A stretch of DNA of 45,077 bases from Zygnema circumcarinatum (lineage: Eukaryota; Streptophyta; Zygnematophyceae; Zygnematales; Zygnemataceae), in assembly GCA_037447605.1 (NCBI GenBank), contig CM074805.1, positions 4,621,386-4,666,462 of the forward strand, written 5' to 3'. Under the pieces are notes generated by a model that saw only the letters and a list, made by a program, of their open reading frames with translations, did not search any database and was not told the origin of the DNA. Within the stretch, counting starts at the first letter, position 1. The number at the start of each line of letters is the position of its first letter. A program made the position numbers and the translations under genes. Shown one piece after another: positions 1 through 12,032 of the stretch.

Positions 1-172
1 TCCCCCTCCCCCTTCCACCCCCCTCCCTCATCCCCCCTCCCCCTCCGCCTCCCCCTCCCCTCCCCTTATTCCCCCTCCCTCATCCCCACAAGCATCCATA
101 GTGTCCCAATCAAAGCTCTTTCTTTCCCACTCCCACTCCTTCCTCAAGTTCACGCAGGGAAGGGAAGGATCA
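1..172. other. C-rich 3' flank of the prolyl 4-hydroxylase gene
   Basis: Bases 1-75 are a CCCCT/CCCTC low-complexity tract. The remainder up to the stop codon at 173 is presumably the 3' UTR of the minus-strand hydroxylase gene. No other feature is visible. Confidence 0.6.
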
Positions 173-2924
173 TTACCACCACATTCTCATAGGCTTGTCA
201 CGGATCCACTTTGTGGCCACCCATTTTTGCCCTCTAACAACGGGGCAGCTCCCGTGCAGTGAGGACTGTCTCCCCATCCAAAAAGTTAACCAATGACACA
301 TTCAGTTTCAGTTCCAGTTTCGGTTCAGTTACCCTTTCAAAATAGTCGAGAGTAAATGAAGCAGTCAAGGAAGGAAATGGGAGGGAGACTGCAGATAAGT
401 GGTCTGTCTGAGACTGGCAAACCCTAAATACCCTATCACACTACATAAAGCATAGTTCAAAATTCCATTACAGAGTGTTGCAATCCTGAGTTCCATGCAC
501 TCACTTTGTCGATAGTTCCGTTGGGATACACGGACCAGAATAGTAAGCCATCCCCTTGCCTTGGCTTCACTGTGAGGCCTATGCAACTTTTGTAGTCATA
601 GCCAATGTTCATATTTTTGAATCCCTGGGGGAAGAAAGGGTAAAGGGCATCAAAAGCAGTTAGTTAGGAGAGTTCCACAGGTTGAGTCGCACTCTATCTG
701 ACCATAGAACCTTCAAACCCTAACAGAATCTGAACCCAAGAGAGTGTGCTAAGCAGGATATGGCATTCTCGGTTTTCCTTTAAATACTTGAACAGTGGGC
801 CAATACCTCGTAAGGGAACATAGTCTCTCCTCCCTCCTCGACATCTGAAAGGTATAAAAGGAAGGAAGCAATCTGAAACCACTCAGAGTTGCCCCGTGTC
901 AGAAAAAATCAGCAGCAAACATAAATAAAACCTAAGAAGCAAATTCTCTCTCTACAGGGCCTCCATCTCTGTCTCTAAATTATCCAAAATCTCAAAGACT
1001 GTTCAATGGCTGCCGAGTGTTTCAAAAACGTGCCACGTGTCACATACCCGTTGGCTGCTTTGCGGGCCGTACTCCTCTGGGCTAAATGTGTCGTAATGTG
1101 AATCGTATTTTTGACCAATTTCATAACGTAGAACATTGTAGGCCTGAATGAGGTCCCCCCAGATCAACCCATTTATCTCAAGCTCTATGGAAAAAAAGCG
1201 AGAAAAAAGGGGTCCTGCAGAGGCTCATGCTTTGATTCCGCTTCAGAAAAGAAAGGTTGCTAAACTTCAAGCATGGTACAAATTTCAAAAAAAAAAACAA
1301 GTGAAGTGATTGTTTCAAATGTCACGTTAGTCTCAATCCTAGCCAATCAAGCCAAGGTGTAATAGGTCTAATGAACGAGGCAAACCAAAGACCTAAAGGA
1401 AAAAAAAAAAAAAAAAACTCAGAACTCAGAAGAATTTCTTTACTCTATTCATAGTCAGGTGCGTAACGGCTGAAATTTGCAGCACGTTTTTAACGTTAGC
1501 TGACCCTTTAGTTCATAATTTCACATGGCCCTATATGATAAGCACTCCGCACTCCTCTCAGAAAGTCTTTCCTAAAAATGTGCCAATTCGTGCTCAATCT
1601 CTATTGGTCCTCTCCCCCTCCTCTCCCTCTGTCTCACCTCTCCATGCGAGACAGGCACCATTGTGATTTTGGCTATCTTTTGTTCGACCCATCCAAGGGC
1701 ACCATCGGAATCCTCGTAAGAACTCAAGAAGGTGCCTGAGCTGCACACTCCATCCCATGACTGAAAAGTTAGTCATCATTCAGACTCCAAAGACCGCCTT
1801 CAGGCAAATCAAAGATCTCACATATTGCGTGATGAATAGTAAGTAGCACAATCTCCTAGACAGCTTTCAACCTCAGAGGTTCAGCATACTCATTCAGAGT
1901 TTAGATTCCTTCAAGACTTCCCCCCCACCCCTCCCTCCCTTCTTCTCTCCCTCCCTCCCTCCCTCCCTCCTGTCCACATGAATACATGGATCTGGCTACT
2001 GTTGAAGCAATGTTCTGCAGCTATCCATGCCCTAAAGTAGCAATCTTAGAAATCATAAAAGTGAGTGTCTTAATCGTAAACGACCATACACACCTTGTTC
2101 GAACATCTTTAACAGCATCTTCCGACTCGCCTTGCCGCAGCGCCAAGCCCGACGGAGAGAGGGACTTCTTCGCAAGCGCAATGATCTCTTCACACTTTTC
2201 TTTGGGTGCAAAGTTGGGAAACCAATAGGCTCGCGGAGCCCAGCTGAGCATCTGCAATTCATTAATAAATCATATCACAAAGCTGCCCTCGGAGTCATCT
2301 TTAATGACCATCCACAGAAAATCACGGTCCCTGAGTCGATCGATCAAACTACAGAGGTAATTGTCTTGATTAAGATATTGCGGACCCAAATGCAGAAAAA
2401 GTCAGAAGCTCACCTGGAATGGAATTTCAGAGATAAACCCTTCTCCAGACTCTCCGTGTGGTCCTACAACAGCCGGAGGCTTCACCTCTTTTACAAAACG
2501 CCGTTGACTCGCCCCTTCTTCTTCCTTGGATTCTCCAACATTTTCCAGCTCCGCTTTTTGCACAATAACTTGAGAATCAACAGCGTCCTTGGGAACCCTA
2601 ATATCAGGCATTTTCTGTAACAAGAAGAGCCAGGGGATATGAGCAGCAGCACGTAACTGAGCTGCTGTTGAAAGGAAAGCCAGGCTACAAAGAAGTGCTA
2701 TAGACATCATCATCATTTTAAACCTTCAGGTGGGCATCATTGTTTTTTTTTTTTTTTTTTTTGTGCTTCGATTAATGAAAGAAGCAGCTTACACCCACCT
2801 CCAATTGGTTGCCTCCATAGAGGTATCCTGCATAGAAGGAGAGCACCCACAGCCCGAGCGCTGCAGAGAGAGAGAGCTTCTCCGCGAATATGGTCTTTTT
2901 TTGCTTAATCGACGAAGTCCCCAT
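173..2924 (-). CDS. P4H: Prolyl 4-hydroxylase, membrane-anchored, plant type
   Basis: Encodes a 2-oxoglutarate/Fe(II) dioxygenase that hydroxylates peptidyl proline (in plants extensin and arabinogalactan-type proteins) in the ER/Golgi. Exons (minus strand): 2924-2799, 2614-2414, 2251-2094, 1740-1638, 1143-1048, 872-807, 624-505, 265-173. All junctions are GT-AG and keep phase, giving 320 aa with a TAA stop. Residues 1-42 (exon 1) hold a basic start followed by a hydrophobic stretch (about 18-37), a type II signal anchor. Exon 3 has the family block [13 protein letters not shown]. The iron ligands are visible: H212 and D214 in SHYDTF, H294 in SSLHGS. K304 in GQKWVATKW is the expected 2-oxoglutarate contact. 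The YDYKSCIG and [13 protein letters not shown] blocks are also present. Exon 4 starts at the CAG just before CTCAGGC because only that acceptor restores RTSSGTF. The gene is head-to-head with ABCE1. An inverted ERSE pair lies 168 bp upstream of the ATG. Confidence 0.93.
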
Positions 2925-3092
2925 CTCGCCAAACACGCCTCAAATGAACGTGGATATTTTTCCAGAATTTTTTTCTATTTATTTAAGAAAAACAAAAATT
3001 ATAAGCTCAAATTAGGGTTAGAGAAGAAGAAGTCTGGACTTCCAAGGTTTGGACTTGTGCAAAAAATAGGGCCAGCCCAGACTTCCAACCCC

Positions 3093-3146
3093 CCAATGGC
3101 TACACGCCATGTGTACAAATTTGTACACGTGGCAGATCGCTATTGG
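3093..3146. promoter_or_regulatory. 54-bp inverted ERSE pair, P4H promoter (module A)
   Basis: CCAAT at 3093-3097, eight bases, a 28-bp near-perfect palindromic core 3106-3133 (GCCATGTGTACAAA and its complement half ending ACACGTGGC), eight bases, ATTGG at 3142-3146. Read inward from each end, the halves are CCAAT-N9-CCATG and, on the other strand, CCAAT-N9-CCACG (perfect ERSE). The known ERSE is bound by NF-Y at CCAAT and a bZIP factor at CCACG; the paired layout is what the sequence shows here. It sits 168 bp upstream of the hydroxylase ATG. Confidence 0.75.
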
Positions 3147-3509
3147 TGAGGCGTTAGTCTAGTTGGCAAGAAAAATGCCACGCTGGAGAGTCCACATGTT
3201 GGAGTAGTCCTGTTTCCAGTTCTACCAAATTTTTTAAAACTGTTTGACATTTTTCGTACATGTATGGGCAAATGCACTTTTTTTGCGTGCAGAAATTTGG
3301 CTACAAGGTGTATTTTCAGGGCAGGTGAAAATCCTATGATTAGTGGAGGCGTAAAATTTTGGGCTAGGGCAGGCGGAAATTCTTTCTTTATTTTGAGTGG
3401 CAGGTCCCTGTTAATATTTCAAATCTGGTCCACCAAAGCCTGCCCGTTTAAAAATAAGCTTCTGTAGGCGCCACGTAGGACATGACGTGGCAGTTCCAGT
3501 TTAGTCCAG

Positions 3510-3528
3510 CCAATCAGAGGCCTCCACG
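3510..3528. promoter_or_regulatory. Single perfect ERSE upstream of ABCE1
   Basis: CCAAT (3510-3514), nine bases, CCACG (3524-3528). The partner half expected on the right for a 54-bp module is absent. A separate ACGTGGC lies just upstream at 3485-3491 and a GCCACGT at 3470-3476. The site is 510 bp upstream of the ABCE1 ATG, which fits if the transcription start lies near 3600 and the 5' leader is long. Confidence 0.5.
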
Positions 3529-3689
3529 TGACGAACTGAACAGAACAGACCTGGAACCTCCATAGAACGGCTTGTGAGGGTCGTAGGGTTTTGGAGGCGC
3601 AGAGTGCCGCCATCTCCTCTCTGCCTTCTGCTTTATCAAAAGCAGCGGAGAAACAAGCACGATTCAGGTCGCTTTTCAGATATTTGAAT

Positions 3690-3900
3690 AAGTATTTGAA
3701 GGAAGTAGCTGAAGGAAGTACTTGAAGGAAGTATTTGAAGGACGTATTTGAAGGAAGTAATTGAAGGAAGTATTTGAAGGAAGTAATTGAAGGAAGTATT
3801 TGAAGGAAGCATTTGAAGGAAGTATTTGAAGGAAGTATTTGAAGGAAGTATTTGAAGGAAGTATTTGAAGAAGTGTGTGAAGGAGTATTTGAAGGAGGGA
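3690..3900. repeat. 13-bp minisatellite
   Basis: About 16 tandem copies of a 13-mer close to GAAGGAAGTATTT, with single-base variants (GTAATT, GCATTT, GTACTT). It ends about 140 bp before the ABCE1 start codon, so it is probably in the 5' leader or core promoter region of that gene. Confidence 0.85.
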
Positions 3901-4037
3901 CGCATATTGAAGTGGGAGACTGTACCTGCTTACAACCAGGGCTTCAGAAGGCCTAAGTAGGGAGAGAGAGAGAGAGAGGAGAGGGAGAGGGAGAGGAAGA
4001 GAGGGGGGGAGCGGGTTGGAGGGGGGGAGGGTGAGCC

Positions 4038-7000
4038 ATGGCGGACCGCCTGACGCGTATTGCCATAGTGAACGCGGATCGATGCAAGCCGAAAAAGTGT
4101 CGGCAGGAGTGCAAGAAGAGCTGCCCCGTCGTGAAGACAGGTAGGGGGAGGAGGAGGGAGCACCGCCGGTCAGTTTCTAGGGTTTCCAAGCACTGAACGT
4201 CAAAGTTTAAACTTGCATTCATGTATGAATGTGTGTGTGTATATACTTGGGCATTTGAGTGATGACACAACATATGGTTACAGGCGGAACATGAACAGTT
4301 CATCATGCCTGCTCAGCCTTTCCACACAAACTATCTTGTAAAAGCCATTTGTCATGCAATTGGAATGTCCGAGGCATGACATCCTGTCATTCACATGGTA
4401 CGGCTCTCCTTTCTTTCAAAGGATTGAAATTTGAATGTTGGCCGCAGCGTACCATCAGCACAGATTATTAGACTACAAACATGTAGCAAACCTTTCCTTT
4501 CTCTCCCTTTCTCTCGCAAGCGCGCGCTCTCTCTCTTCCCCTCTCGCTTTTTTTCCGCTTGTTCTCTCCTCTTCCTCTCTTTCTTTCGTCTCACTATTCT
4601 GTCAGTTTCTGTGATGTATTGTGACTGTTCTGTACGTATTGGCTCCTTTCTGCAGGGAAGCTGTGCATTGAAGTTTCATCTACTTCAAAGATTGCTTTCA
4701 TTTCTGAAGAGCTTTGCATCGGCTGCGGTATCTGCGTTAAGGTGTGACGGCCTCTCCCTCACCCCCCTTCCCCCCCAATCCCACTCCCTCCCACTCACTC
4801 ACTGCCTCTCTCCCTCTCCCCGATTCTTCTCTTGTCCCCCTCTCCCACTCTCCCTTTCCCTCTCGCTCTCAACGTTGAGAGTATTAGATAGTGACGTTTA
4901 CGTTGCATAACCTTCACATCAGAGAAAGAGCTTCGGTTCTTCCCCTTCTGAAAAAGGAAGGATTGGTCGTTTCTTTTATAAATTCTGAGACCTGGAAATG
5001 ATTTGTGGGATCAGAAATGCCCGTTTGATGCAATCGAAATCATTAATCTTCCAAAAGATTTGGACAAGGACACAACACATCGATATGGTCCCAATACATT
5101 CAAGCTCCACAGGTACTTTGTGTGTTGAGATTCGGTATCTCTTGAAAAGGTTATCTATAAAGGTTATAAAAGGTTTCTTTCCGCAGCAGCTATTGCAGGT
5201 TGGTGTTCTGTTCAAGCATCCAATAGTTTGATGATATCTACTTAATCCTTTAGTTTATACGAAGAAGTGGAATAGAATGGCTACAGTTATCACGTCTTCA
5301 AATAGAGATGCCGGTCAGGATGTTAGTGCTCTAAGGGAGGTGGAGTTATAATGGATTTTGTTTGTTGTTGTTGAATATGCAACATAGTGTGGGAGAATGT
5401 GGTATCGATCACTTTATTGAGGGGCGGAGGGGGGGCGTGTGGTGCAGATTGCCGGTTCCGAGGCCGGGACAGGTGTTGGGTTTGGTGGGGACGAACGGTA
5501 TTGGGAAATCAACCGCTTTAAAGGTCTTAGCAGGCAAATTAAAGCCAAATTTAGGTCGCTTCCAAGTGAGACTACTTCCACATGCTTGTACTTTATTCTC
5601 TTAGCTCATTTTCCTTCTATCTCTCTCTCTCGCTTATCCCATCTTGCTCTCCTTGCTTTTATCGTAGCTCCAATGACTAAGCTTAAGCTTAATGCTTAAT
5701 GCTTAATGCTTAAGCTAGATGTACGTTTAACGATGTCAATTGCTACAAGCATAGCGGACAGGCTGAATGTCTTTTGTGAGTCTATTGATGTTCTTTCCTT
5801 TCCTTTTCCAACAGAATCCCCCAGACTGGCAAGAAATCCTGACCTATTTCCGAGGCTCAGAGCTTCAGAACTACTTCACACGCATTTTGGAGGATAATCT
5901 GAAGGTGTGCTTCTTTAGTCCATATATTGCTTTCATCCATTCAGCCACCTATTCATTGACCCAAGACCACGTGGCATCAGATTGTATGTTGTTGTTGTTT
6001 TTTAGGAAGGTTTTCATGACACGGCAAAGAGGGTGGGGGGGTTCAAAAAAGCAATGGTCAAGAGAAGATCGAAGGGGCAAGGAGTTATTTTTTGAGATTG
6101 GGAAGGGCGGGCGGGGGAGGTGGGAGAGAGGAGGGGAAGGAGGAAATACCAAGCTGGATTAAGAATTCTAGAGACATATTCAGATTGTGGAGAGACATAC
6201 ATTGTGCGGTTTTGGTTCAGTCATGGAGATATCGCTCCCTCATTATCCCTAGCCATTATCCCTCGTTCTCCAAGAAGCAGAAAGAGAAGCTGAAGAAGTA
6301 GCAGGAGAACTTCATAAATTAATCTCCAAGTGCGAACTAGAGGAAGCTGAATGTGTTTGTTATCAACTTCTTTCCTCCTTTTGGACCACTGCAGGCCATC
6401 ATCAAGCCTCAGTATGTGGATCACATTCCGAAAGCTGTAAAGGGAAACGTCGGAGAAGTTTTGTCTCAGAAGGATGAGAGAGACGTGAAGGCGGAGCTCT
6501 GCAGGGACCTGGAGCTGGACAGAGTAAGCAATTTCAAAACCCTTCGACAACTAAAATCTAAAACCAAGCTCATGCCTTTACAATAGTTATGTACGAATAA
6601 AAATGGAAGTCAGTACATACAGATAAGGTTTATTTGAAGGGATTTTAGATTAAAGCTATTGATGGTTTGCAGGATGTACTCGTCGATTTAGCCTAGTGCC
6701 TTTCTCTGCTTGTGTCTCGCTTTGGGATTTTTCTTTCGGCCCTCTTACAGTCCCTCAGTTATTTCCAACTATACTTGAAAGTTAATAAAAACAACTTTTT
6801 CTGATCTTGGCCTTCTAGTTCGACGTTCTGGATTTCATTCCCCTTGACGTTGGAAAAGCATCACCACCCCTCTCGTTTCCTCTCCTTATGCTTATTCTAT
6901 GTTCGCCACGTTCTCTCCTTTCTTGTTCACTGTGCGATTACTCTCCGCACTTCTATCTCTCATTCTCCCCCCTTCACCGTCCTGTGTATATGAACTCCAT

Positions 7001-8711
7001 CCATCCCCGTTCACACATGAAACTATCAAACAGCTCCAGAATTTGTTATTTCCTCGCTGTTTTAATCCCTATCATATGTTTCCTAATACTTGTACCCTGT
7101 CATTTTTTCATCTGTATCTCTGTGTTTTACAGGTGATTGACCGTGATGTGGAGCATCTATCGGGAGGGGAGCTCCAAAGGTTTGCTATCGCTGTGGTAGC
7201 AGTGCAGCATGCGGAGATTTATATGTTCGATGAGCCCAGCAGTTATCTGGATGTGAAGCAGCGCCTCAAAGCAGCTCAAGTCATTCGGTCCCTGCTAAGG
7301 CCCAATAGGTATGTTGGGATCAGGGGGAGGTCACGATTCTCTCTTCTCTCTTCGCACCTCTCACTTCAACTCATTGAAGTTTTTTGCAGACGGAAGTCGA
7401 ATTGTATAAATGAGGATGCAGCGAAATTGGTTTTTGGGTATTGGTGTTCGCGATGTGATTGCATGTCGAGCTCATTTTTTTGATAGACAGTTTGAGAGGA
7501 GGCTACTGTCAGCAAGATTCTTTGACTCTAATGGAGAAAAAGTGTTGGGGTGGGAATGTGGTTGTTTTGAATTTGCAGCTATGTCATTGTCGTGGAGCAT
7601 GACTTGAGTGTGTTGGACTATCTCTCAGACTTCATCTGCTGCCTTTATGGCAAACCTGGGGCCTATGGAGTGGTCACATTGCCCTTCTCTGTTCGTGAAG
7701 GAATCAATATTTTCCTCGCAGGGTTTGTGCCTACAGAAAATCTCCGTTTTCGAGACGAATCTCTTACTTTCAAGGTACTTTGTTGCTCTCAAGGTTAGCT
7801 CGTTGATTCAAGCATGTTAGCATGTTTTGTATGAGAAGGATGTACAGTAGTGAATACTTGAGCGCTATCTTCTTTTCTGAGTTCTTCCTTGAAACCAAAG
7901 AATACTGGTTAGTTAATCGGTTCTGGGTTTGGAATACAGGTAGCAGAGACAGCGGAAAATGTGGAAGAGACTGAAACGTATACAAGATACAAATATCCGT
8001 CAATGACAAAGACACAAGGGGACTTCAAGCTACACGTGTCAGAGGGCGATTTTACGGATTCGCAAATTGTTGTGATGTTGGGAGAGAATGGAACAGGAAA
8101 GACAACGTTCATCAGAATGCTGGTGAGTAGAAATCCGCTCCCTCGTGTAGGTTAAGTGAAGGGAAAACAGCAAGAGGTTAATGTATCAGTGCCAAGATGG
8201 TGGTGCGGGAGAGGGGTGAGACGAGAAGATAGAGAGGGAAAGTAGAGGTGAGAGGAGAGGGAGGGAGGGAGGAGTGACGATCTCTGACTCCATAGTGGGA
8301 TGGTGAGAGGGCTCAGGCTGGCCTCTTGAAGCCAGACGAGGAGGATATCGATCTCCCCGAGTTCAATGTCTCCTACAAACCCCAAAAAATTAGCCCTAAA
8401 TTTCAGTACAGTGTACGGAACCTCCTTCATTCGAAGATCCGCGACTCGTACATGCATCCCCAGTTCAACACCGACGTGCTCAAACCGCTCCAAATTGAAC
8501 AGCTCATGGACCAGGAAGTGGTGAATCTCTCGGGAGGAGAGCTCCAGCGTGTGGCAATCACACTGTGTCTGGGGAAGGTACGGGACTCTGAAATGGAGAA
8601 AAGGCTGCTTCTTTGTCAGAGCAAAGGAAATGGGATGCAAGCTTTATAGAGGGGAAGTGGTTAGAATTGATGAAGTTGTCCCCTTTTCTCCCTCCCTCTC
8701 TCTCTTTCCTA

Positions 8712-8742
<31 letters not shown>

Positions 8743-9976
8743 GTCTCTCTCTCTCACACTCGCTCTCTCTCCCTCTCTCTCTCGCACTCTCTCCTCCCCA
8801 TTTTGCTGTCCTTTCCACTCTTTCGAACATTTCTCCATTTGATCTGACCCCTCCCCCTTCCATTCTACTCCTTCTCTTTCCAGGTCACTCTTTCCCCCTT
8901 CTGCTTTTGCCGTTTCCCCCTCTCACGCTTTTTTCACACCTCTCTCTCTTCTTATAATACCCTTCCCGTCCACCCTCCCTTCCCCCCCATCAATTCCCTT
9001 TTTTCTGTCTATTCTTTCCTCCCCTCTCCCCCTCACGTCCACCCCACTTCCCTGTTCCTCCCTGCTTTTTCCCAACTTTCTCCCAATTTTCTTCAATTTT
9101 CTCATGTTGGGGTTCTATTGAATTTCTGGTTTCTTATTGCAGCCGGCAGACATTTACCTCATAGATGAGCCGAGCGCATATTTGGACTCAGAGCAGCGAA
9201 TTGTTGCTGCCAAAGTGATAAAGCGATTTATTTTGCATGCGAAGAAGACGGCGTTTGTGGTGGAGCATGACTTCATTATGGCCACATACTTAGCCGACCG
9301 AGTGATCGTGTATGAAGGCCTTCCTTCTGTGGAATGTACGGCAAACACTCCGCAGAGCTTGCTGACGGGAATGAACTTGTTCCTCTCTGTACGTTTTCTA
9401 ACCTTCAAAAGAGAGAGAGGAGGAAGATAGAGAGAAAGAGGGAGGAGGGGGGGTTGGGTTCCCTTTAATCGAACAGGTTACCTTTCGTACCCGGCGGTGA
9501 AAAGTCAGTGGATGCTAAACCAGCGTTCCTTCTTGCTTCTGAAATTCGAGCTTTGGACACAGCTCAGTCGCTAAAGAATGAAGTAGCCTTCTAGGAACCC
9601 TAAACGCTTTAATGGATTTGGGTGAAAGTGAGTGTGGGAGTGTGAGCGAGAGAAAACGAGCAAGAGACTGATTGATGCAGTTATCGATATGAGCGGAGGA
9701 CTGCGACGTTTGAGAAAGATGAACCTGTTTGTTGGGTGCACATTTTCCAGCAGTATTCTGTGAATCAAAAATTTCGTACTCGCAGCACCTCCAACAAGCC
9801 CTATAATCCGAACCAGTCTGATTGATCCTTCTGTTTTATGTTTGTTTCCGGTGCAGCATCTGGACATCACCTTCAGAAGAGACCCCACCAACTTCCGACC
9901 GCGCATTAACAAAGCGGAGTCGGTGAAAGATCGAGAACAAAAGCATTCTGGAAATTACTACTACCTCGATGATTAG
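4038..9976 (+). CDS. ABCE1: ABCE1 / RLI ribosome-recycling ATPase
   Basis: Iron-sulphur ABC ATPase that splits 80S ribosomes after termination and acts in 40S initiation; soluble, cytosolic. Exons: 4038-4140, 4656-4741, 5015-5112, 5448-5565, 5815-5904, 6395-6523, 7133-7308, 7579-7774, 7940-8122, 8317-8577, 9143-9388, 9857-9976; all GT-AG and phase-consistent; 601 aa, the usual family length. Eight cluster cysteines are seen (C16, C21, C25, C29 and C55, C58, C61, C65). NBD1: Walker [10 protein letters not shown] (K116), LSGGE at 217-221, Walker B ending D241-E242. NBD2: Walker [10 protein letters not shown] (K386), LSGGE at 464-468, Walker B ending D488-E489. The C terminus ends YYYLDD. The start [11 protein letters not shown] is the conserved one. 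Intron 10 (8578-9142) is largely CT-repeat. Nothing is missing. Confidence 0.97.
8686..9110. repeat. CT-rich low-complexity tract in ABCE1 intron 10
   Basis: Long pyrimidine run on the coding strand (CTCTCT, CCCTCT and degenerate variants) filling most of the intron before exon 11. Translations of it are serine/leucine repeats and are not genes. Confidence 0.85.
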
Positions 9977-10574
9977 GGCGCTCTCTCCCTCTACTCTCAT
10001 TTCCTGTGCTTTCCCAATATCCCACTCTCCCTCTCTCCCACTCTCTTATTAAGTCACTCTCATCTCTGTCGTAGTCAAGCCCAGCTTGCCGGATATTTTC
10101 CATTAGCGTCGCACAGAATATGAGGCTTCAAATGCCCGCGTTGAGCTCAAAGAAGCGAGAGCAGGTGGAGCTGAGCTTCTAGAATGTTACTGTCACGTCA
10201 TGTTCACGGGCCGGATGACAGGTGGCTGTTTCTGACTCGGTGGCTGAAAGCAAAGCAGAGAGTCCTGCGCATATAGTCAGTGCATTCGAGTCCGTGAGAA
10301 ATTCGGGCATGTCGCCCCACTTTTTTTTGCCCCCTTCTGTGTTTGTCGTAAAGAAATAAAGAAACACGAATCAAGGAGAGAATTGTCATCGGATGTGACA
10401 TTTTGTTATAACGACTAATGTTGTGTCGGCACTTTATTTGATGTGAGATTGTGTCAAGCGACTTTACGGTCGTCAGTTTTCTTAACAATCACAGAGCATC
10501 AGTTGGCAGCACATTCTGCTTGAGTGGTTCTGTAATGAACGGTGAAGAAAAAGCAGCTTAGCCTTAGATCCCTA

Positions 10575-10775
10575 CTGAGCGGGAGAGGGAGAGGGAGAGG
10601 GAGAAAGCGGGGAAGGGGGCAAGGGGGAGAGGAAAGGGAGAAAGGGGGAAAGGGGGAAAGGGGGAAAGGGGGAAAGGGGGAGGAAAGGGGGGAAAGGAAG
10701 GGGAGAAAAGGGTAAACGAAGAAGGGGAGGAGTGGGTGAAAGGGAAGGGAAGGGAAGGGGACCTGGGGAAAGGGG
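10575..10775. repeat. G-rich (AAAGGGGG)n-like tract
   Basis: Starts as GGGAGA repeats and becomes a run of GAAAGGGG units on the plus strand, then GGGAA units. Many closely spaced runs of four or five G are present, so G-quadruplex folding is possible. Confidence 0.8.
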
Positions 10776-11005
10776 GCGAAGAACAAGTTCTGTTTCTTTC
10801 TTTCTGAGGTGCCGACACCATTGATCAACAACAACATGGTGTTCGTTTGTGGCGGTTTCGACAAAGCGATGGGACCACATCGCAGGCATTCAACAGAAGG
10901 ACATGTGCGAGTGAGGTAAAGAAATGTCGCGCCGGAAATGAATTACACAAGCGAACCGGCTGACAGCTCGACAGGCAGAAATTGCTCCCTGCCAGCTCTC
11001 CGGCC

Positions 11006-11009
<4 letters not shown>

Positions 11010-11080
<71 letters not shown>
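11010..11080. repeat. (TC)n microsatellite
   Basis: About 35 uninterrupted TC dinucleotides. Confidence 0.95.
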
Positions 11081-11084
<4 letters not shown>

Positions 11085-11555
11085 TTTATTCAATCCTTCA
11101 ATTAAGCTAAGCTAAGAACATTAGCCATTCTCTCTCCCTCCCTTACTATCTAAGCACAAGCGGAGCCTGATCGTTCTCTAATCCAAAAAGCAAAGTGTCT
11201 TATTCACAAGAATTTCCTATGCAATCGATCAAGCGGTGGGGTCACCGGAGGATGGGAAAAAAGAAAAATCATCTTCTAAGCAGACGGGTTGTCTGCTAGC
11301 TCCATGCGCCTCCAGTTCGCCGTTTCGTCGCCTTCACATGGTTACAGATTCCGTTCACATGGAACGTGCCCCAAAGGCTCCTCCTTTCAGGGTTGAAGAG
11401 GCCCCTACGATCCTACTCGAGGGTTTTAGGCCTCAGCAAAACCCATCATCTGGGGTCCAGCGAACACCCCATCCCCCTTATATCCCTTCTTATTCTAAAC
11501 CCACCTTAACCAGTTTAGAAATTCCCCCAAACTTTTAATTTAAATCCTTTTAATT

Positions 11556-12032
11556 TTAACTTTTATAATTTAAACTTTGCTGACATTGCGGCGGTTCGAA
11601 CCCGCACCCTCCTCGGCCTTCCTCTCTCCAGCGCGCGGCGGCGGAGGAGAAGGGCGAGGGGAGGGGCGAGTCCGACTGGTAGCCGTCGCGTTCCATGTCT
11701 TCAGTTTCGGAAAATTCGAAATCAAACAAATCAAGGGATTCCATGTCGTCCTCCCACTCAGTCGGCTCACAGAGCCACTCCTCCCGTCCGTACACGTGTT
11801 CGTACGCCTGTACGGACTGTCCGGGGGGGGCCCACGGCCCGATGCGGACCTCCCCGGAGAGCCTCCGCGGCGCCACATGTGCCACGTGGCAGCTGCTGAC
11901 GGCCATGACGGCCACGCGCTGGCCGGCGACGGTCACCGCTTCGGCCTCGCCGGCCGGCAGCTCCTCCGCCTCACCGGCCGGCAACTTCTTCGCGGCCGGC
12001 CAAAACCAGGCGCTCTCGCAGCCGAAGGCCAT
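11556..12032 (-). CDS. Hypothetical GC-rich single-exon protein
   Basis: 158-aa open frame on the minus strand; family not recognised. Third codon positions are strongly G/C in this frame from the ATG to about 11630, unlike the flanks. Visible features: a doubled LPAGEAE segment at residues 17-31, a hydrophobic patch (35-55), and an acidic, aromatic block at 93-115 (WEDDMESLDLFDFEFSE) followed by SPLPSP. A TATA-like CCTATAA lies at 12297-12291 on the same strand, with a purine-rich presumptive leader between it and the ATG. Further upstream are several ACGT elements, including a full TGACGTCA. The plus strand is also open here, so the call rests on codon bias and promoter layout. It could instead be a first exon or a non-coding GC island. 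Confidence 0.35.
   Translation of the reverse strand: MAFGCESAWFWPAAKKLPAGEAEELPAGEAEAVTVAGQRVAVMAVSSCHVAHVAPRRLSGEVRIGPWAPPGQSVQAYEHVYGREEWLCEPTEWEDDMESLDLFDFEFSETEDMERDGYQSDSPLPSPFSSAAARWREEGRGGCGFEPPQCQQSLNYKS

Larger units (their letters stand above)
9977..11555. other. Intergenic stretch downstream of ABCE1
   Basis: No coding sequence is recognised. It holds the ABCE1 3' flank, a G-rich tract (10575-10775), a (TC)n microsatellite (11010-11080), and AT-rich sequence near 11515-11580. Confidence 0.5.

Noticed and set aside
1031-1050. ACGTGTC-N8-GTTGG resembling a module half
   Set aside because: It overlaps the end of hydroxylase exon 5 and its donor, and has two mismatches; coding constraint explains it.
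8549-8957. Serine/leucine-rich frames in CT tracts
   Set aside because: Simple-sequence translations inside ABCE1 intron 10; the same applies to other CT tracts in the window.
11580-11612. tRNA T-arm-like GGTTCGAACC with flanking complementary bases
   Set aside because: The five-base stem does not pair in standard register, and no anticodon or D arm is found upstream; it lies within the 158-aa frame.
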